Below, piece by piece: positions 9,208 through 17,458 of a stretch of DNA of 64,000 bases (its first letter is position 1; each line of letters opens with the position of its first letter). The position numbers were made by a program, and so were the translations under genes. The notes below the pieces were generated by a model. The model made no database searches, had not been told where the DNA came from, and saw nothing but the letters and a program-made list of their open reading frames with translations. This stretch comes from Amycolatopsis oliviviridis (GTDB lineage: Bacteria; Actinomycetota; Actinomycetes; Mycobacteriales; Pseudonocardiaceae), in contig NZ_BNAY01000007.1 of assembly GCF_014654365.1 (NCBI RefSeq), positions 62,001-126,000 on the forward strand, written 5' to 3'.

Positions 9208-10224
9208 GTGACCACAGCCCCGGAGACCGTCGACATCCTCGCCGTGGCGCGTGACCAGGTCCTCGAGCGTGGTGTCGGGCTCAGCGAAGAGCAGCTCGTC
9301 GAGGTCCTGCGGCTCGACGACGACCGCCTGACCGATCTGCTGGCGCTGGCCCACGAGGTCCGGATGCGCTGGTGCGGGCCCGAGGTCGAGGTCGAGGGCA
9401 TCATCAGCCTCAAGACCGGCGGCTGCCCCGAGGACTGCCATTTCTGCTCGCAGTCCGGCCGGTTCCCGACGCCGGTGCGGTCGGCGTGGCTGGACATCCC
9501 CGGCCTGGTCAAGGCCGCTCGACAGACCGCCGAGACCGGCGCGACCGAGTTCTGCATCGTCGCCGCCGTCCGCGGCCCCGACAAGCGGCTGCTCTCGCAG
9601 GTCCGCGAGGGGATCAAGGCCATCCGCGAGGACGGCAACGACATCCAGATCGCCTGCTCGCTCGGCATGCTCACCCAGGAGCAGGTCGACGAACTCGTCG
9701 AGATGGGCGTGCACCGCTACAACCACAACTTGGAGACCGCGCGTTCGCACTTCGCGAACGTCGTCACCACGCACACGTGGGAAGAGCGCTGGGAGACCCT
9801 GCGGATGATCCGCGAGGCGGGCATGGAGGTCTGCTGCGGCGGCATCATCGGCATGGGGGAGAGCGTCGAACAGCGCGCCGAGTTCGCCGCGCAGCTGGCC
9901 GAGCTGAACCCGGACGAGTGCACGATGAACTTCCTCATCCCGCAGCCGGGGACGCCGTACGAGGGCTACGAGATCGTCGAGGGCAAGGACGCGCTGCGCA
10001 CCGTGGCCGCGTTCCGGCTGGCGATGCCCCGTCCGCTGCTCCGCTTCTCCGGCGGCCGTGAGCTGACCTTCGGTGACCTGGGCACCAAGCAGGGCATGCT
10101 CGGCGGCATCAACGCGATCATCGTCGGCAACTACCTGACCAACCTCGGCCGCCCGGCCACCGCGGACCTGGAGATGCTCGACGAGCTGAAGATGCCGGTG
10201 AAGGCGATCAGTGACGTCCTCTGA
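9208..10224 (+). CDS. bioB: Biotin synthase (radical SAM)
   Basis: BioB inserts sulfur into dethiobiotin using SAM radicals and two Fe-S clusters. The radical-SAM motif CPEDCHFC places the [4Fe-4S] cysteines at 73, 77 and 80. Further family marks are KTGGCPEDC, YNHNLET, GGIIGMGES, IPQPGTPYEG and the C-terminal FSGGRELTFGDLGTKQGMLGG. I prefer GTG 9208 because AGGAG sits seven bases upstream; the upstream in-frame ATG 9154 would add 18 residues with no family match. The protein is then 338 residues. The stop codon overlaps bsaP by 14 bases, so the two are translationally coupled. Confidence 0.97.
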   Translation: MTTAPETVDILAVARDQVLERGVGLSEEQLVEVLRLDDDRLTDLLALAHEVRMRWCGPEVEVEGIISLKTGGCPEDCHFCSQSGRFPTPVRSAWLDIPGLVKAARQTAETGATEFCIVAAVRGPDKRLLSQVREGIKAIREDGNDIQIACSLGMLTQEQVDELVEMGVHRYNHNLETARSHFANVVTTHTWEERWETLRMIREAGMEVCCGGIIGMGESVEQRAEFAAQLAELNPDECTMNFLIPQPGTPYEGYEIVEGKDALRTVAAFRLAMPRPLLRFSGGRELTFGDLGTKQGMLGGINAIIVGNYLTNLGRPATADLEMLDELKMPVKAISDVL

Positions 10225-10414
10225 CCGACCGGCGTTCTGCGTCCACTGTGGACAGACGTCCGACGGTGGCGCGGAGCATCCCGCCTGCCACAACCCGAGA
10301 ACGGCACTCGAACCGCCGCGCTACTGCACCTTCTGCGCGCGGCGGATGGTCGTCCAGATCACCCCGGTCGGCTGGACGGCCCGGTGCAGCCGTCACGGTG
10401 AACTCGCTGGCTGA
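10211..10414 (+). CDS. bsaP: Biotin synthase auxiliary protein BsaP
   Basis: A 67-residue cysteine-rich protein starting at GTG 10211 inside the end of bioB. It has two CxxC pairs (C10/C13 and C39/C42) plus C26 and C59, suggesting Fe-S or zinc binding. Small proteins of this kind directly after bioB in Actinobacteria (Rv1590-type) are known as BsaP and are needed for biotin synthase activity there, probably by supporting the auxiliary Fe-S cluster that donates sulfur. Both the cysteine pattern and the 14-base overlap with bioB support the call; the molecular mechanism is not visible from sequence. Confidence 0.88.
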   Translation: MTSSDRPAFCVHCGQTSDGGAEHPACHNPRTALEPPRYCTFCARRMVVQITPVGWTARCSRHGELAG

Positions 10415-10422
10415 CTCCCGCA

Positions 10423-10478
10423 TTTCGTCCTCTGGATGCGGTACATGCGTGTGCAAGTACCGCATCCAGAGGACGAAA
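10423..10478. repeat. Dispersed palindrome, family A copy 1
   Basis: A perfect 22-bp inverted repeat (10423-10444 and 10457-10478) around a 12-base loop. Its outer core TTTCGTCCTCTGgATGCGGT is shared with elements at 39161, 43351 and 48704. It lies between bsaP and the DUF2567 gene, which run in the same direction, so it is not only a convergent-gene terminator. Confidence 0.9.
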
Positions 10479-10562
10479 CGCGAGAGATGCGTGCCGGGTT
10501 GCGTGCGCTGGGGGCGTCATTGGTTACGCTCTGCACAAGCAGCGTGAGGGAGGAGTCCGGGT

Positions 10563-11168
10563 TTGGGCGAGACGACGGGCAGACCGGCACACCTGTCTTC
10601 GAGCGTGCCCGACCCCTGGTCGGTGCCCGTGCTGCCGAAGCCGCGCCGCCCGCACCCCAAGGTCGTCGTCAAGGCCGATCTGCTTCCGGCGGTGAGCGTC
10701 CTGTCCACGGCGGGGCTGCTCGGCTTCCCGCTGGCCTGGCTGTGGTCGCGGCTCGCGCCGCCGCAGCGCATGCGGGTGATCAACGACCGCGGCGGCCTCG
10801 CACCGCTGGAACTCGAGAGCTGGCACCGCTTCGACGACCTCGCCATCTACGGCTTCCTCGCGCTCGGCGCCGGATTACTGATCGGCATCGTGACGTGGCT
10901 GCTGCGGGAACGCCGCGGCCCGGTCGTGCTGATCGCCGCGACCGGCGGCGCGGCCCTCGCGGGCTGGCTGGGCACGACGATGGGCGTCTCGTTCGCCAAC
11001 GGCCGCTACGAGATCGCCTCGGCGCCCGCTGTCGGAGACATCATCGCGAAGGCTCCGCAGATCGAATCGCCTTGGATCTTCCTGGCCGCTCCGCTGATGA
11101 CCACGCTGGCCTACACGCTGCTGACCGCGTGGAGCGGACGAGAAGACCTGGGGCGCCGCCTCGGCTGA
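10563..11168 (+). CDS. DUF2567 membrane protein
   Basis: A 201-residue protein with about four hydrophobic segments (AVSVLSTAGLLGFPLAWLW, IYGFLALGAGLLIGIVTWLL, VVLIAATGGAALAGWLG, WIFLAAPLMTTLAYTLL) after a proline-rich cytoplasmic N-terminus. Position after bioB-bsaP and sequence layout match the Rv1591-type DUF2567 family, whose function is unknown. The start is TTG 10563 with GGGAGGAG about eight bases upstream. It may be co-transcribed with the M48 protease 44 bases downstream. Confidence 0.75.
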   Translation: MGETTGRPAHLSSSVPDPWSVPVLPKPRRPHPKVVVKADLLPAVSVLSTAGLLGFPLAWLWSRLAPPQRMRVINDRGGLAPLELESWHRFDDLAIYGFLALGAGLLIGIVTWLLRERRGPVVLIAATGGAALAGWLGTTMGVSFANGRYEIASAPAVGDIIAKAPQIESPWIFLAAPLMTTLAYTLLTAWSGREDLGRRLG

Positions 11169-11212
11169 CGAATTTCCTCTAGGGTGGGCGGCAACTTCTC
11201 TAGGGGGCTTTC

Positions 11213-12271
11213 TTGACCGACGACATCGAGGTTTCCCGGCACAACGCCGTCCGCTTCCCGGGCATCAGCCCGCGCGCCTACGAGCACCCCGTGGACCGCG
11301 GCGCGCTCGCCACGCTGCGCGCGGTTCCCGGATTCGCGCAGGTCGTGAAGGCGGTTTCAGGCTTCTACGCCGAACGTGGCGAGCGGCTCATGGCGCTCGC
11401 GTCCGCGATCCGGGTCGGCCCGAAGCAGTATCCCGAGCTGGACAAGCTGCGCCACGAATGCGCCGAGACGCTCGACCTCGACCGCGTGCCGAACCTGTTC
11501 GTCGCCCGCAGCCCTGAGGTCAACGCGCAGACGATCGGGATGGACGAGCCGTTCATCGTGCTCAACACCGCGGCCGTCGAGGCGATGGACCTCGCGTCGC
11601 TGCGGTTCGTGATCGGGCACGAGATGGGGCACGTGCTGTCCGGGCACGCGGTGTACCGCACGATCATGATCCGGCTGATCGGCCTGCAGATGTCGATGTC
11701 GTGGACGCCGGTGAGCGCGATCGGCATCCGCGTCGTCATCGCCGCGCTGCGCGAGTGGTACCGCAAGGCCGAGCTGTCCTGCGACCGCGCCGGGCTGCTG
11801 TGCTCGCAGGACCCGACGGCTGCGCTGCGGTCGCAGATCCTGGTCGCGGGCGGGATCGACCCGTCGAAGATCGACATCCCGGCGTTCCTGCAGCAGGCGT
11901 CGGAATACGAGTCGGTCGAGGACATCCGCGACAGCTATCTGAAACTGCGCTACGTCGAGACGATGTCGCATCCGCTGGCCGTCGTGCGCGCCGCGCAGCT
12001 GCAGAAGTGGGCCGCTTCGGAGGAGTACCGGACCATCCTGGCCGGCGAGTACCCGCGCCGCGACGCGGACGCGCCGTCGTCCACCTGGAGCGACGACCTG
12101 AAGTCGGCCGCGAAGTCGTACAAGGACTCCTGGAACAGCTCGACCGACCCGCTGACGAAGGTGTTCAGCGACGTCGGCGAGGCGGTGTCCGGGGCGGCGG
12201 GCAAGGTGTGGAGCAAGTTCGGCGGGGGCAACGGTTCGGACGGCGAGAGCGGTCCGGAGTCCGGTAAGTAG
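11213..12271 (+). CDS. M48-family zinc metalloprotease
   Basis: A 352-residue protein with the zinc-protease motif HEMGH inside FVIGHEMGHVLSGH and the downstream AELSCDRAGLL segment that supplies the third zinc ligand, as in M48 (HtpX/Ste24-like) peptidases. Apart from a hydrophobic stretch after the zinc site (about residues 150-180) there is no obvious multi-pass membrane domain, so it is probably cytoplasmic or peripherally attached. The C-terminus is glycine- and serine-rich and likely disordered. The start is TTG 11213 with AGGGGG upstream; this non-ATG start is the only one near the conserved N-terminus. Substrate unknown. Confidence 0.88.
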   Translation: MTDDIEVSRHNAVRFPGISPRAYEHPVDRGALATLRAVPGFAQVVKAVSGFYAERGERLMALASAIRVGPKQYPELDKLRHECAETLDLDRVPNLFVARSPEVNAQTIGMDEPFIVLNTAAVEAMDLASLRFVIGHEMGHVLSGHAVYRTIMIRLIGLQMSMSWTPVSAIGIRVVIAALREWYRKAELSCDRAGLLCSQDPTAALRSQILVAGGIDPSKIDIPAFLQQASEYESVEDIRDSYLKLRYVETMSHPLAVVRAAQLQKWAASEEYRTILAGEYPRRDADAPSSTWSDDLKSAAKSYKDSWNSSTDPLTKVFSDVGEAVSGAAGKVWSKFGGGNGSDGESGPESGK

Positions 12272-12280
12272 GTCTCACGC

Positions 12281-12337
12281 GCGCTATGAAAGGCCCCTTC
12301 ATTGCAAAATTTGCAATGAAGGGGCCTTTCATAGCGC
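12281..12337. terminator. Perfect 28-bp palindrome between convergent genes (family B)
   Basis: Bases 12281-12308 are the exact reverse complement of 12310-12337, with one base between. The core ATGAAAGGCCCCTTCATTGC resembles the elements at 48996 and 60342. It sits between the M48 gene and the convergent LON-domain gene, where it would form a hairpin on either transcript, so a bidirectional terminator is the simplest reading. No T-tract follows on either side. Confidence 0.7.
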
Positions 12338-12347
12338 TTGAGGGGGG

Positions 12348-13064
12348 TCAGTTCAGGTTCGAGGGGCGGGTGAACTCGCCGAGTTCCCCCGGCGGCATCG
12401 GCACGGCGCCGAGGGTGCTGAGGAACCCGGCCTCCCGCGTCAGCAGCCGGCACGCGATCCGCAGCCGCCGCAGCGGGTTGGTCTCCTCCAGCAGGCGCTG
12501 CCGGTCCTCCAGCGGCAGCAGGCAGTCCGCGGTGAGCCGGTACGCGAGCGCCGCGATGTCGCCGTCTTCGGGCGGGGTGGTCCAGTCCTCGGCGTTCCAG
12601 GCGGACTCGCAGTAGCGCCGGTGCGCGGCCTTCGCGACTTCGGCGAGCCTGGCCACGGTGTCGCCGTGCACCGAGGCGACCCGGTCGTCGGGCACCCACT
12701 CGACCGAGCCGATCAGGTACGGCGCGGAAACGCGGTCGATCTCGAGCAGCCGGAAGCGGCGCCGCGCGGTGGTGACGACGTCGAATCTGCCGTCCGGCAG
12801 TCTTTTCGCCTCACGCAGCACCGTGCTGCAGCCGACCTCGTGGACGTGCTCGGGCCCGCGCACCTCCCTGACCATCGCCGAACGCAGTGCGACGACGCCG
12901 AACTCGCGGTCCGGGACGACGTCGCCGACGAGGTCGGCCATCAGCTGCCGGTACCGCGGCTCGAAGATGTGCAACGGGAGATGTGTTCCGGGCAGAAGCA
13001 CGGTCTGTAGCGGGAACAACGGCAAGATCGCCTTCCCGGAGGACTCATCGCTCGGCTCGGTCAC
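12348..13064 (-). CDS. LON substrate-binding domain protein
   Basis: A 238-residue protein with only the N-terminal domain of Lon protease: ILPLFPLQTVLLPGTHLPLHIFEPRYRQLM, then EFGVVALR, GCSTVLREAKRLPDGRFDVVTTARRRFRLL and a helical C-terminus. No ATPase or Ser-Lys protease part is present, which is normal for this stand-alone actinobacterial family of unknown role. I start at GTG 13064 (VTEPSDESSGKAILPL); the open frame extends further upstream but has no family-like sequence. The nrtR gene ends 41 bases upstream on the same strand. Confidence 0.85.
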   Translation of the reverse strand: MTEPSDESSGKAILPLFPLQTVLLPGTHLPLHIFEPRYRQLMADLVGDVVPDREFGVVALRSAMVREVRGPEHVHEVGCSTVLREAKRLPDGRFDVVTTARRRFRLLEIDRVSAPYLIGSVEWVPDDRVASVHGDTVARLAEVAKAAHRRYCESAWNAEDWTTPPEDGDIAALAYRLTADCLLPLEDRQRLLEETNPLRRLRIACRLLTREAGFLSTLGAVPMPPGELGEFTRPSNLN

Positions 13065-13104
13065 CCGTTCAAGGTACGGGGACCGCGAGGACTTCGCAGG
13101 ACGG

Positions 13105-13803
13105 TCACTTCCCGGCGGGCGGGCGGAACACCGCGAACGGGTCGGTGATCTGCATCCCCTTGCCCGCGAAGGAGAAGAGCGCCGCCGGGCGTCCGCCGCT
13201 GCGCCCGGGAGGGGCGGTGTGGCCGGTGGGGAGGAGCAGCCCGCGCCGGGACAGCACACGCTGCAGGTTCGTCGCGGACACCCGGTAACCGAGCGCAGCC
13301 GAGTACAGCCCCCGTAACGCCGAAACGGTGAACTCTTCCGGGGCGAGCGCGAACCCGAGATTCGAGTAGCAGAGCTTCGAACGGAGCCTGTCCCGCGCGC
13401 GCAGCACGATGGACTCGTGATCGAACGCCGTCCTCGGCAGCTCGGAAACGTCATGCCACTCGGTGTCTTCCGGGATCTCGGGGTCCACATCGGACGGTAC
13501 GAGACCGAGGAACGCCGTCGCGACCACGCGCGGGCCCGGCACCCGGTCCGGCGCGCTGAACACCGCCAGCTGCTCCACATGCTTCAGCTGGCGTACGTCG
13601 ACCTTCTCCGCGAGCTGCCGCCGAATGGACGCCTCGACGTCTTCGTCCGGGCGAAGCCTGCCGCCCGGAAGGGACCAGCGGCCCAGATGGGGATCGAGCG
13701 CGCGCCGCCACAGCAGGACCCGGAGTGTGTCCGAGCGCACTTGCAGGACCGCTCCCAAAACCTCGTGGGCGAGGGGGGTCTGGGTGTTAAGATGACTTCG
13801 CAC
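13105..13803 (-). CDS. nrtR: Nudix-related transcriptional regulator, NrtR type
   Basis: A 232-residue protein with an N-terminal Nudix-like domain (LLWRRALDPHLGRWSLPGGRLRPDEDVEASIRRQLAEKV, degenerate in the catalytic EExxE part) and a C-terminal winged helix (EEFTVSALRGLYSAALGY, SATNLQRVLSRRGLLL). NrtR proteins bind ADP-ribose and repress NAD synthesis genes. It is divergent from nadABC, and the dyad that covers its promoter supports control of both directions. The start GTG 13803 lies only about nine bases from a good -10, so the message is probably leaderless. Orthologous position: Rv1593c beside nadABC. Confidence 0.88.
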   Translation of the reverse strand: MRSHLNTQTPLAHEVLGAVLQVRSDTLRVLLWRRALDPHLGRWSLPGGRLRPDEDVEASIRRQLAEKVDVRQLKHVEQLAVFSAPDRVPGPRVVATAFLGLVPSDVDPEIPEDTEWHDVSELPRTAFDHESIVLRARDRLRSKLCYSNLGFALAPEEFTVSALRGLYSAALGYRVSATNLQRVLSRRGLLLPTGHTAPPGRSGGRPAALFSFAGKGMQITDPFAVFRPPAGK

Positions 13804-13840
13804 GGTTTTCGATTGTAAGGCGAAAACCGACAGTGGACAA
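13803..13840 (-). promoter_or_regulatory. nrtR promoter with candidate NrtR operator
   Basis: On the minus strand TTGTCC (13840-13835), a 17-base gap and TACAAT (13817-13812) form a good sigma-70-type promoter about nine bases before the nrtR GTG. An inverted repeat CGGTTTTCG (13803-13811) / CGAAAACCG (13821-13829) brackets the -10 exactly. A repressor bound here would block nrtR and, lying upstream of nadA, could affect the nad operon as well. That the ligand is NrtR is inference from position. Confidence 0.6.
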
Positions 13841-13862
13841 ATCGGTCCGGAGGGCCAGAACG

Positions 13863-14873
13863 ATGACGATCACGTTTGAGAACGAACTGACTCCCTACGG
13901 TGGCGTCGTCGCCGACGCGGCTTGGGCGGAGGAGGTGCGGAGCCTCGCTCGCAAGCGTGACGCCGTCCTGCTCGCGCACAACTACCAGGTTCCCGAGATC
14001 CAGGACATCGCCGATTTCACCGGCGACTCCCTCGCGCTGAGCCGGATCGCGGCGAGCAGTGACGCGTCGACCATCGTCTTCTGTGGCGTGCACTTCATGG
14101 CCGAGACGGCGAAGATCCTGGCGCCGGAGAAGACGGTCCTGATCCCGGACGCGCGGGCCGGTTGTTCGCTCGCGGACTCGATCACCGGCGCCGAACTGCG
14201 CGCCTGGAAGGCCGAGCACCCCGGCGCCGTCGTCGTGTCGTACGTGAACACCACGGCCGAGGTCAAGGCGGAGACCGACATCTGCTGCACCTCGTCGAAC
14301 GCCGTCGACGTGGTCGCCTCCATCCCCGCTGACCAGGAGGTTCTGTTCCTGCCGGACCAGTTCCTCGGCGCGCACGTCAAGCGCGTGACCGGCCGGGAGA
14401 ACATGCACATCTGGGCGGGCGAGTGCCACGTGCACGCCGGGATCAACGGTGCCGAACTGGCCGAGCGGGCCTCGGAGAACCCGGACGCGGATCTGTTCAT
14501 CCACCCGGAATGCGGCTGCGCGACGTCGGCCCTGTACCTCGCCGGAGAGGGTGCCGTCGCCCCCGAGCGGGTCAAGATCCTCTCGACCGGCGACATGGTC
14601 CACGCCGCCCGCGACACCAAGGCGAAGTCGGTGCTCGTGGCCACCGAGATCGGGATGATCCACCAGTTGCGCAAGGCCGCGCCGGAGATCGACTTCCGCG
14701 CGGTGAACGACCGGGCGTCCTGCCGGTACATGAAGATGATCACGCCGGCCGCCCTGCTGCGGTCGCTGCGTGAGGGTGCGGACGAGGTCCACGTCGACGT
14801 CGAGACCGCCGCCCGGGCCCGCGCTTCGGTGCAGCGCATGATCGAGATCGGACAGCCTGGCGGCGGGGAATGA
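13863..14873 (+). CDS. nadA: Quinolinate synthase
   Basis: NadA condenses iminoaspartate with dihydroxyacetone phosphate to quinolinate, using a [4Fe-4S] cluster. Family marks are LLAHNYQVPEIQDIADFTGDS, FCGVHFMAETAKIL, ICCTSSNAVDVV, FLPDQFLGAHV, IWAGECHVH and IHPECGC, which include the cluster cysteines. I start at ATG 13863, which has GGAGGG nine bases upstream; the in-frame GTG 13833 would add ten unrelated residues. The 336-residue product is of normal length. The stop overlaps nadB by four bases (ATGA), showing translational coupling. Confidence 0.96.
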   Translation: MTITFENELTPYGGVVADAAWAEEVRSLARKRDAVLLAHNYQVPEIQDIADFTGDSLALSRIAASSDASTIVFCGVHFMAETAKILAPEKTVLIPDARAGCSLADSITGAELRAWKAEHPGAVVVSYVNTTAEVKAETDICCTSSNAVDVVASIPADQEVLFLPDQFLGAHVKRVTGRENMHIWAGECHVHAGINGAELAERASENPDADLFIHPECGCATSALYLAGEGAVAPERVKILSTGDMVHAARDTKAKSVLVATEIGMIHQLRKAAPEIDFRAVNDRASCRYMKMITPAALLRSLREGADEVHVDVETAARARASVQRMIEIGQPGGGE

Positions 14874-16525
14874 CCGGCCCGGTTACCGCCCTCCAGTCGA
14901 AAACCCTTCCCGTTTGGGAGGCCGCCGCCGATCTCGTGGTGATCGGCAGCGGGGTGGCCGGGCTCACCGCGGCGCTGCGCGCCCGCGAACTCGGTCTGCA
15001 CGTCCTGGTGGTCACCAAGGCGGCGGTCTCCGACGGGAACACCCGGTGGGCCCAGGGCGGGATCGCGGTCGTGCTGGAGGGTGAGCACGAGCCGGGCGAT
15101 TCGGTCGGCAAGCACGCCGAGGACACCCTCACCGCCGGTGCCGGACTCTGTGACGAGGACGCCGTCCGCGCGATCATCGCGGGCGGCCCGGCCGCGGTGG
15201 CCAGGCTGCGGGCCGAGGGTGCCCGCTTCGACCCGGCGGCCGGGGGACGGCCCGAGCTCGCCCGCACGCGGGAAGGCGGGCACAGCGCGTTCCGCGTCAT
15301 CCACGCCGGCGGGGACGCGACCGGCGCGGAGGTCGAGCGGGCGCTGGTCGCGAAGGCGGGCGGCCGCCGGATCCCGGTGCTGGAGCACCACATCGCCGTC
15401 GACGCGATCCGCACGCCCTCGGGCGAGGTCGTCGGCGTGACCGTCCTGGACCACAACGGGGTTCCCGGCGCCGTCCGGGCGCCCGCGGTGCTGCTGGCCA
15501 GCGGCGGACTGGGACAGCTCTACCACGCGACGTCGAATCCGGAGATCGCCACCGGGGACGGGCTCGCGCTCGCGTTGCGCGCGGGGGCGCAGGTCGCGGA
15601 CGTCGAATTCGTCCAGTTCCACCCGACGGTTCTGTTCACGCCCGGCGCGCGCGGCCGTCTCCCGCTGGTCACCGAGGCGGTGCGCGGCGAGGGCGCGACC
15701 CTGCACGACGCGACGGGCGCTTCGGTCATGCGCGGGGTGCACCCGCTCGGTGACCTCGCGCCCCGTGACGTCGTTTCGGCGGCCATCACGCGCCGGATGG
15801 CGCAGGCGCCCGGCGGCGTCGACGATCACGTTCTCCTCGACGCCACAGGGATCTCCGGATTCTCGAAGCGGTTCCCGACCGTGCACGCGGCGTGCGCCGC
15901 GATCGGGCTCGACCCGGCGAAGGAGCCGATCCCGGTCACGCCCGCGGCGCATTTCTCCTGCGGCGGCGTGGTGACCACTGTGGACGGACGATCCAGCGTC
16001 CGCGGGCTCTACGCGGCGGGCGAGGTCGCGAGGACCGGTCTGCACGGCGCGAATCGCTTGGCCTCCAACAGTTTGCTCGAAGGCCTGGTCGTCGGGCAGC
16101 GGGTGGCCGAGGCGGTCGCCGCGGACCTCGCCACCGGGCGGCTCGGCGACCCGCGCCGGGGCGTGCTCGCGCACCGGGCGACCGTCCCGGTGGCCGACCG
16201 TGACGCGATGCAGCGGGCGATGAGCCGGTACGCCGCGATCGGCCGGGACGCGGAAGGTCTGTCGGTCGTCGGCTCCGTACTGGATCTTTCGATGGTCGAG
16301 AGTCCTTTGCGGACACCTCGGATCGTCGAGGACGCGGCGCTCACGCTCGTGGCGGAGGCGCTGGTCGCGGCGGCCGCGCGCCGGACGGAATCCCGCGGCT
16401 GCCACGTGCGGACCGATTTCCCCGAACGTGACGACAACGCCTGGCAACGCGGCCAGCTCATCCGGCTCAGCCCGTCGGGGCAGCCGGTGCTGGCCGATCC
16501 GATCGCTTTGGAGGGTGTGGCATGA
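14870..16525 (+). CDS. nadB: L-aspartate oxidase
   Basis: NadB is the FAD enzyme that oxidises L-aspartate to iminoaspartate for quinolinate synthase. The dinucleotide fold LVVIGSGVAGLTAALRA is at residues about 22-38. Other family segments are DGNTRWAQGGIAVVL, HSAFRVIHAGGDATG, LASGGLGQLY, FVQFHPTVLF, HFSCGGV and GLYAAGEVARTGLHGANRLASNSLLEGLV. Length 551 is typical. It overlaps nadA and nadC by four bases on each side, making a tight nadABC operon. Confidence 0.97.
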   Translation: MTGPVTALQSKTLPVWEAAADLVVIGSGVAGLTAALRARELGLHVLVVTKAAVSDGNTRWAQGGIAVVLEGEHEPGDSVGKHAEDTLTAGAGLCDEDAVRAIIAGGPAAVARLRAEGARFDPAAGGRPELARTREGGHSAFRVIHAGGDATGAEVERALVAKAGGRRIPVLEHHIAVDAIRTPSGEVVGVTVLDHNGVPGAVRAPAVLLASGGLGQLYHATSNPEIATGDGLALALRAGAQVADVEFVQFHPTVLFTPGARGRLPLVTEAVRGEGATLHDATGASVMRGVHPLGDLAPRDVVSAAITRRMAQAPGGVDDHVLLDATGISGFSKRFPTVHAACAAIGLDPAKEPIPVTPAAHFSCGGVVTTVDGRSSVRGLYAAGEVARTGLHGANRLASNSLLEGLVVGQRVAEAVAADLATGRLGDPRRGVLAHRATVPVADRDAMQRAMSRYAAIGRDAEGLSVVGSVLDLSMVESPLRTPRIVEDAALTLVAEALVAAAARRTESRGCHVRTDFPERDDNAWQRGQLIRLSPSGQPVLADPIALEGVA

Positions 16526-17412
16526 GCGAATTCTCCCCGTGGGTCACCAAGGCGCTGGCCGGGCACGGTCTCGACGTCGCCGACGTGCGGCGCGTCGTCA
16601 CCACCGCCTTGGCCGAGGACCTGCGCTACGGGCCCGACGCGACGACGAACGCCACCGTGCCCGAGGCCGCCGAGGCGCTGGCCGAGCTCACGCCGAGGAC
16701 GGCCGGTGTGGTCGCCGGGATCCCGGTGGCGCTCGCGGTGTTCGACGTCGTGCTCGGTTCGGGCCTGGAGGTCCTGGCTACCCGTGACGACGGTGACCGG
16801 CTGACCGCCGGCGAGCCCGCGCTGGTCGTCCGCGGCCCGGTGCGCGGCCTGCTCACCGCCGAACGCACCGCGCTGAACCTGCTGTGCCACCTGTCCGGCA
16901 TCGCCACCGCGACCGCCGCGTGGGTGGCCGCCGTGGAGGGAACCGGTTGCCGGGTCAGGGATTCCCGCAAGACCCTGCCCGGATTGCGGTTGCTGGAGAA
17001 GTACGCCGTCCGCGCGGGCGGCGGGGTGAACCACCGGCTCGGGCTCGGTGACGCGGTGCTGATCAAGGACAACCACGTGATCGCCGCGGGTTCTGTGACC
17101 GCCGCGCTCGCCGCCGCGCGCGAGCACGCGCCCGAACTGCACTGCGAGGTCGAGGTCGACGACCTGGCGCAGCTGGAGGAGGCGCTCGCCGCCGGTGCCG
17201 ACGAGGTGCTGCTGGACAACTTCACGCCCGACGAGTGCGCGAAGGCCGTCGACAGGCGCGACGAGGTTTCGCCGAAGACCCGCCTGGAATCCTCGGGCGG
17301 ATTGCGGCTGGACGCCGCGCGGGCGTACGCGGAGTCCGGTGTGGACTTCCTGGCCGTCGGGGCACTCACCCATTCCTCACCCGCACTCGACCTCGGGATG
17401 GACCTGCGCTAG
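16522..17412 (+). CDS. nadC: Nicotinate-nucleotide pyrophosphorylase (carboxylating)
   Basis: NadC (quinolinate phosphoribosyltransferase) converts quinolinate and PRPP to nicotinate mononucleotide, CO2 and PPi. The 296-residue product shows ERTALNLLCHLSGIAT, RDSRKTLPGLRLLEKYAV, GGGVNHRLGLGDAVLIKDNH, CEVEVDDLAQ and LESSGGLRL, which contain the quinolinate- and phosphate-binding residues. It begins inside the nadB stop codon and ends the operon; the next gene starts 46 bases later behind a small dyad. Confidence 0.97.
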   Translation: MSEFSPWVTKALAGHGLDVADVRRVVTTALAEDLRYGPDATTNATVPEAAEALAELTPRTAGVVAGIPVALAVFDVVLGSGLEVLATRDDGDRLTAGEPALVVRGPVRGLLTAERTALNLLCHLSGIATATAAWVAAVEGTGCRVRDSRKTLPGLRLLEKYAVRAGGGVNHRLGLGDAVLIKDNHVIAAGSVTAALAAAREHAPELHCEVEVDDLAQLEEALAAGADEVLLDNFTPDECAKAVDRRDEVSPKTRLESSGGLRLDAARAYAESGVDFLAVGALTHSSPALDLGMDLR

Positions 17413-17424
17413 CTTCCGGCACTA

Positions 17425-17451
17425 GAATTTCCTTGTGTGACAAGGGAATTC
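17425..17451. promoter_or_regulatory. Small dyad just before the mycosin-like gene
   Basis: GAATTTCCTTG (17425-17435) and CAAGGGAATTC (17441-17451) form an 11-bp inverted repeat with one G:T-type mismatch and a 5-base loop. It ends immediately upstream of the GGAGG of the mycosin-like gene, so it could be an operator or, as RNA, could fold next to the ribosome-binding site. No function is proven. Confidence 0.4.
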
Positions 17452-17458
17452 TGGAGGA

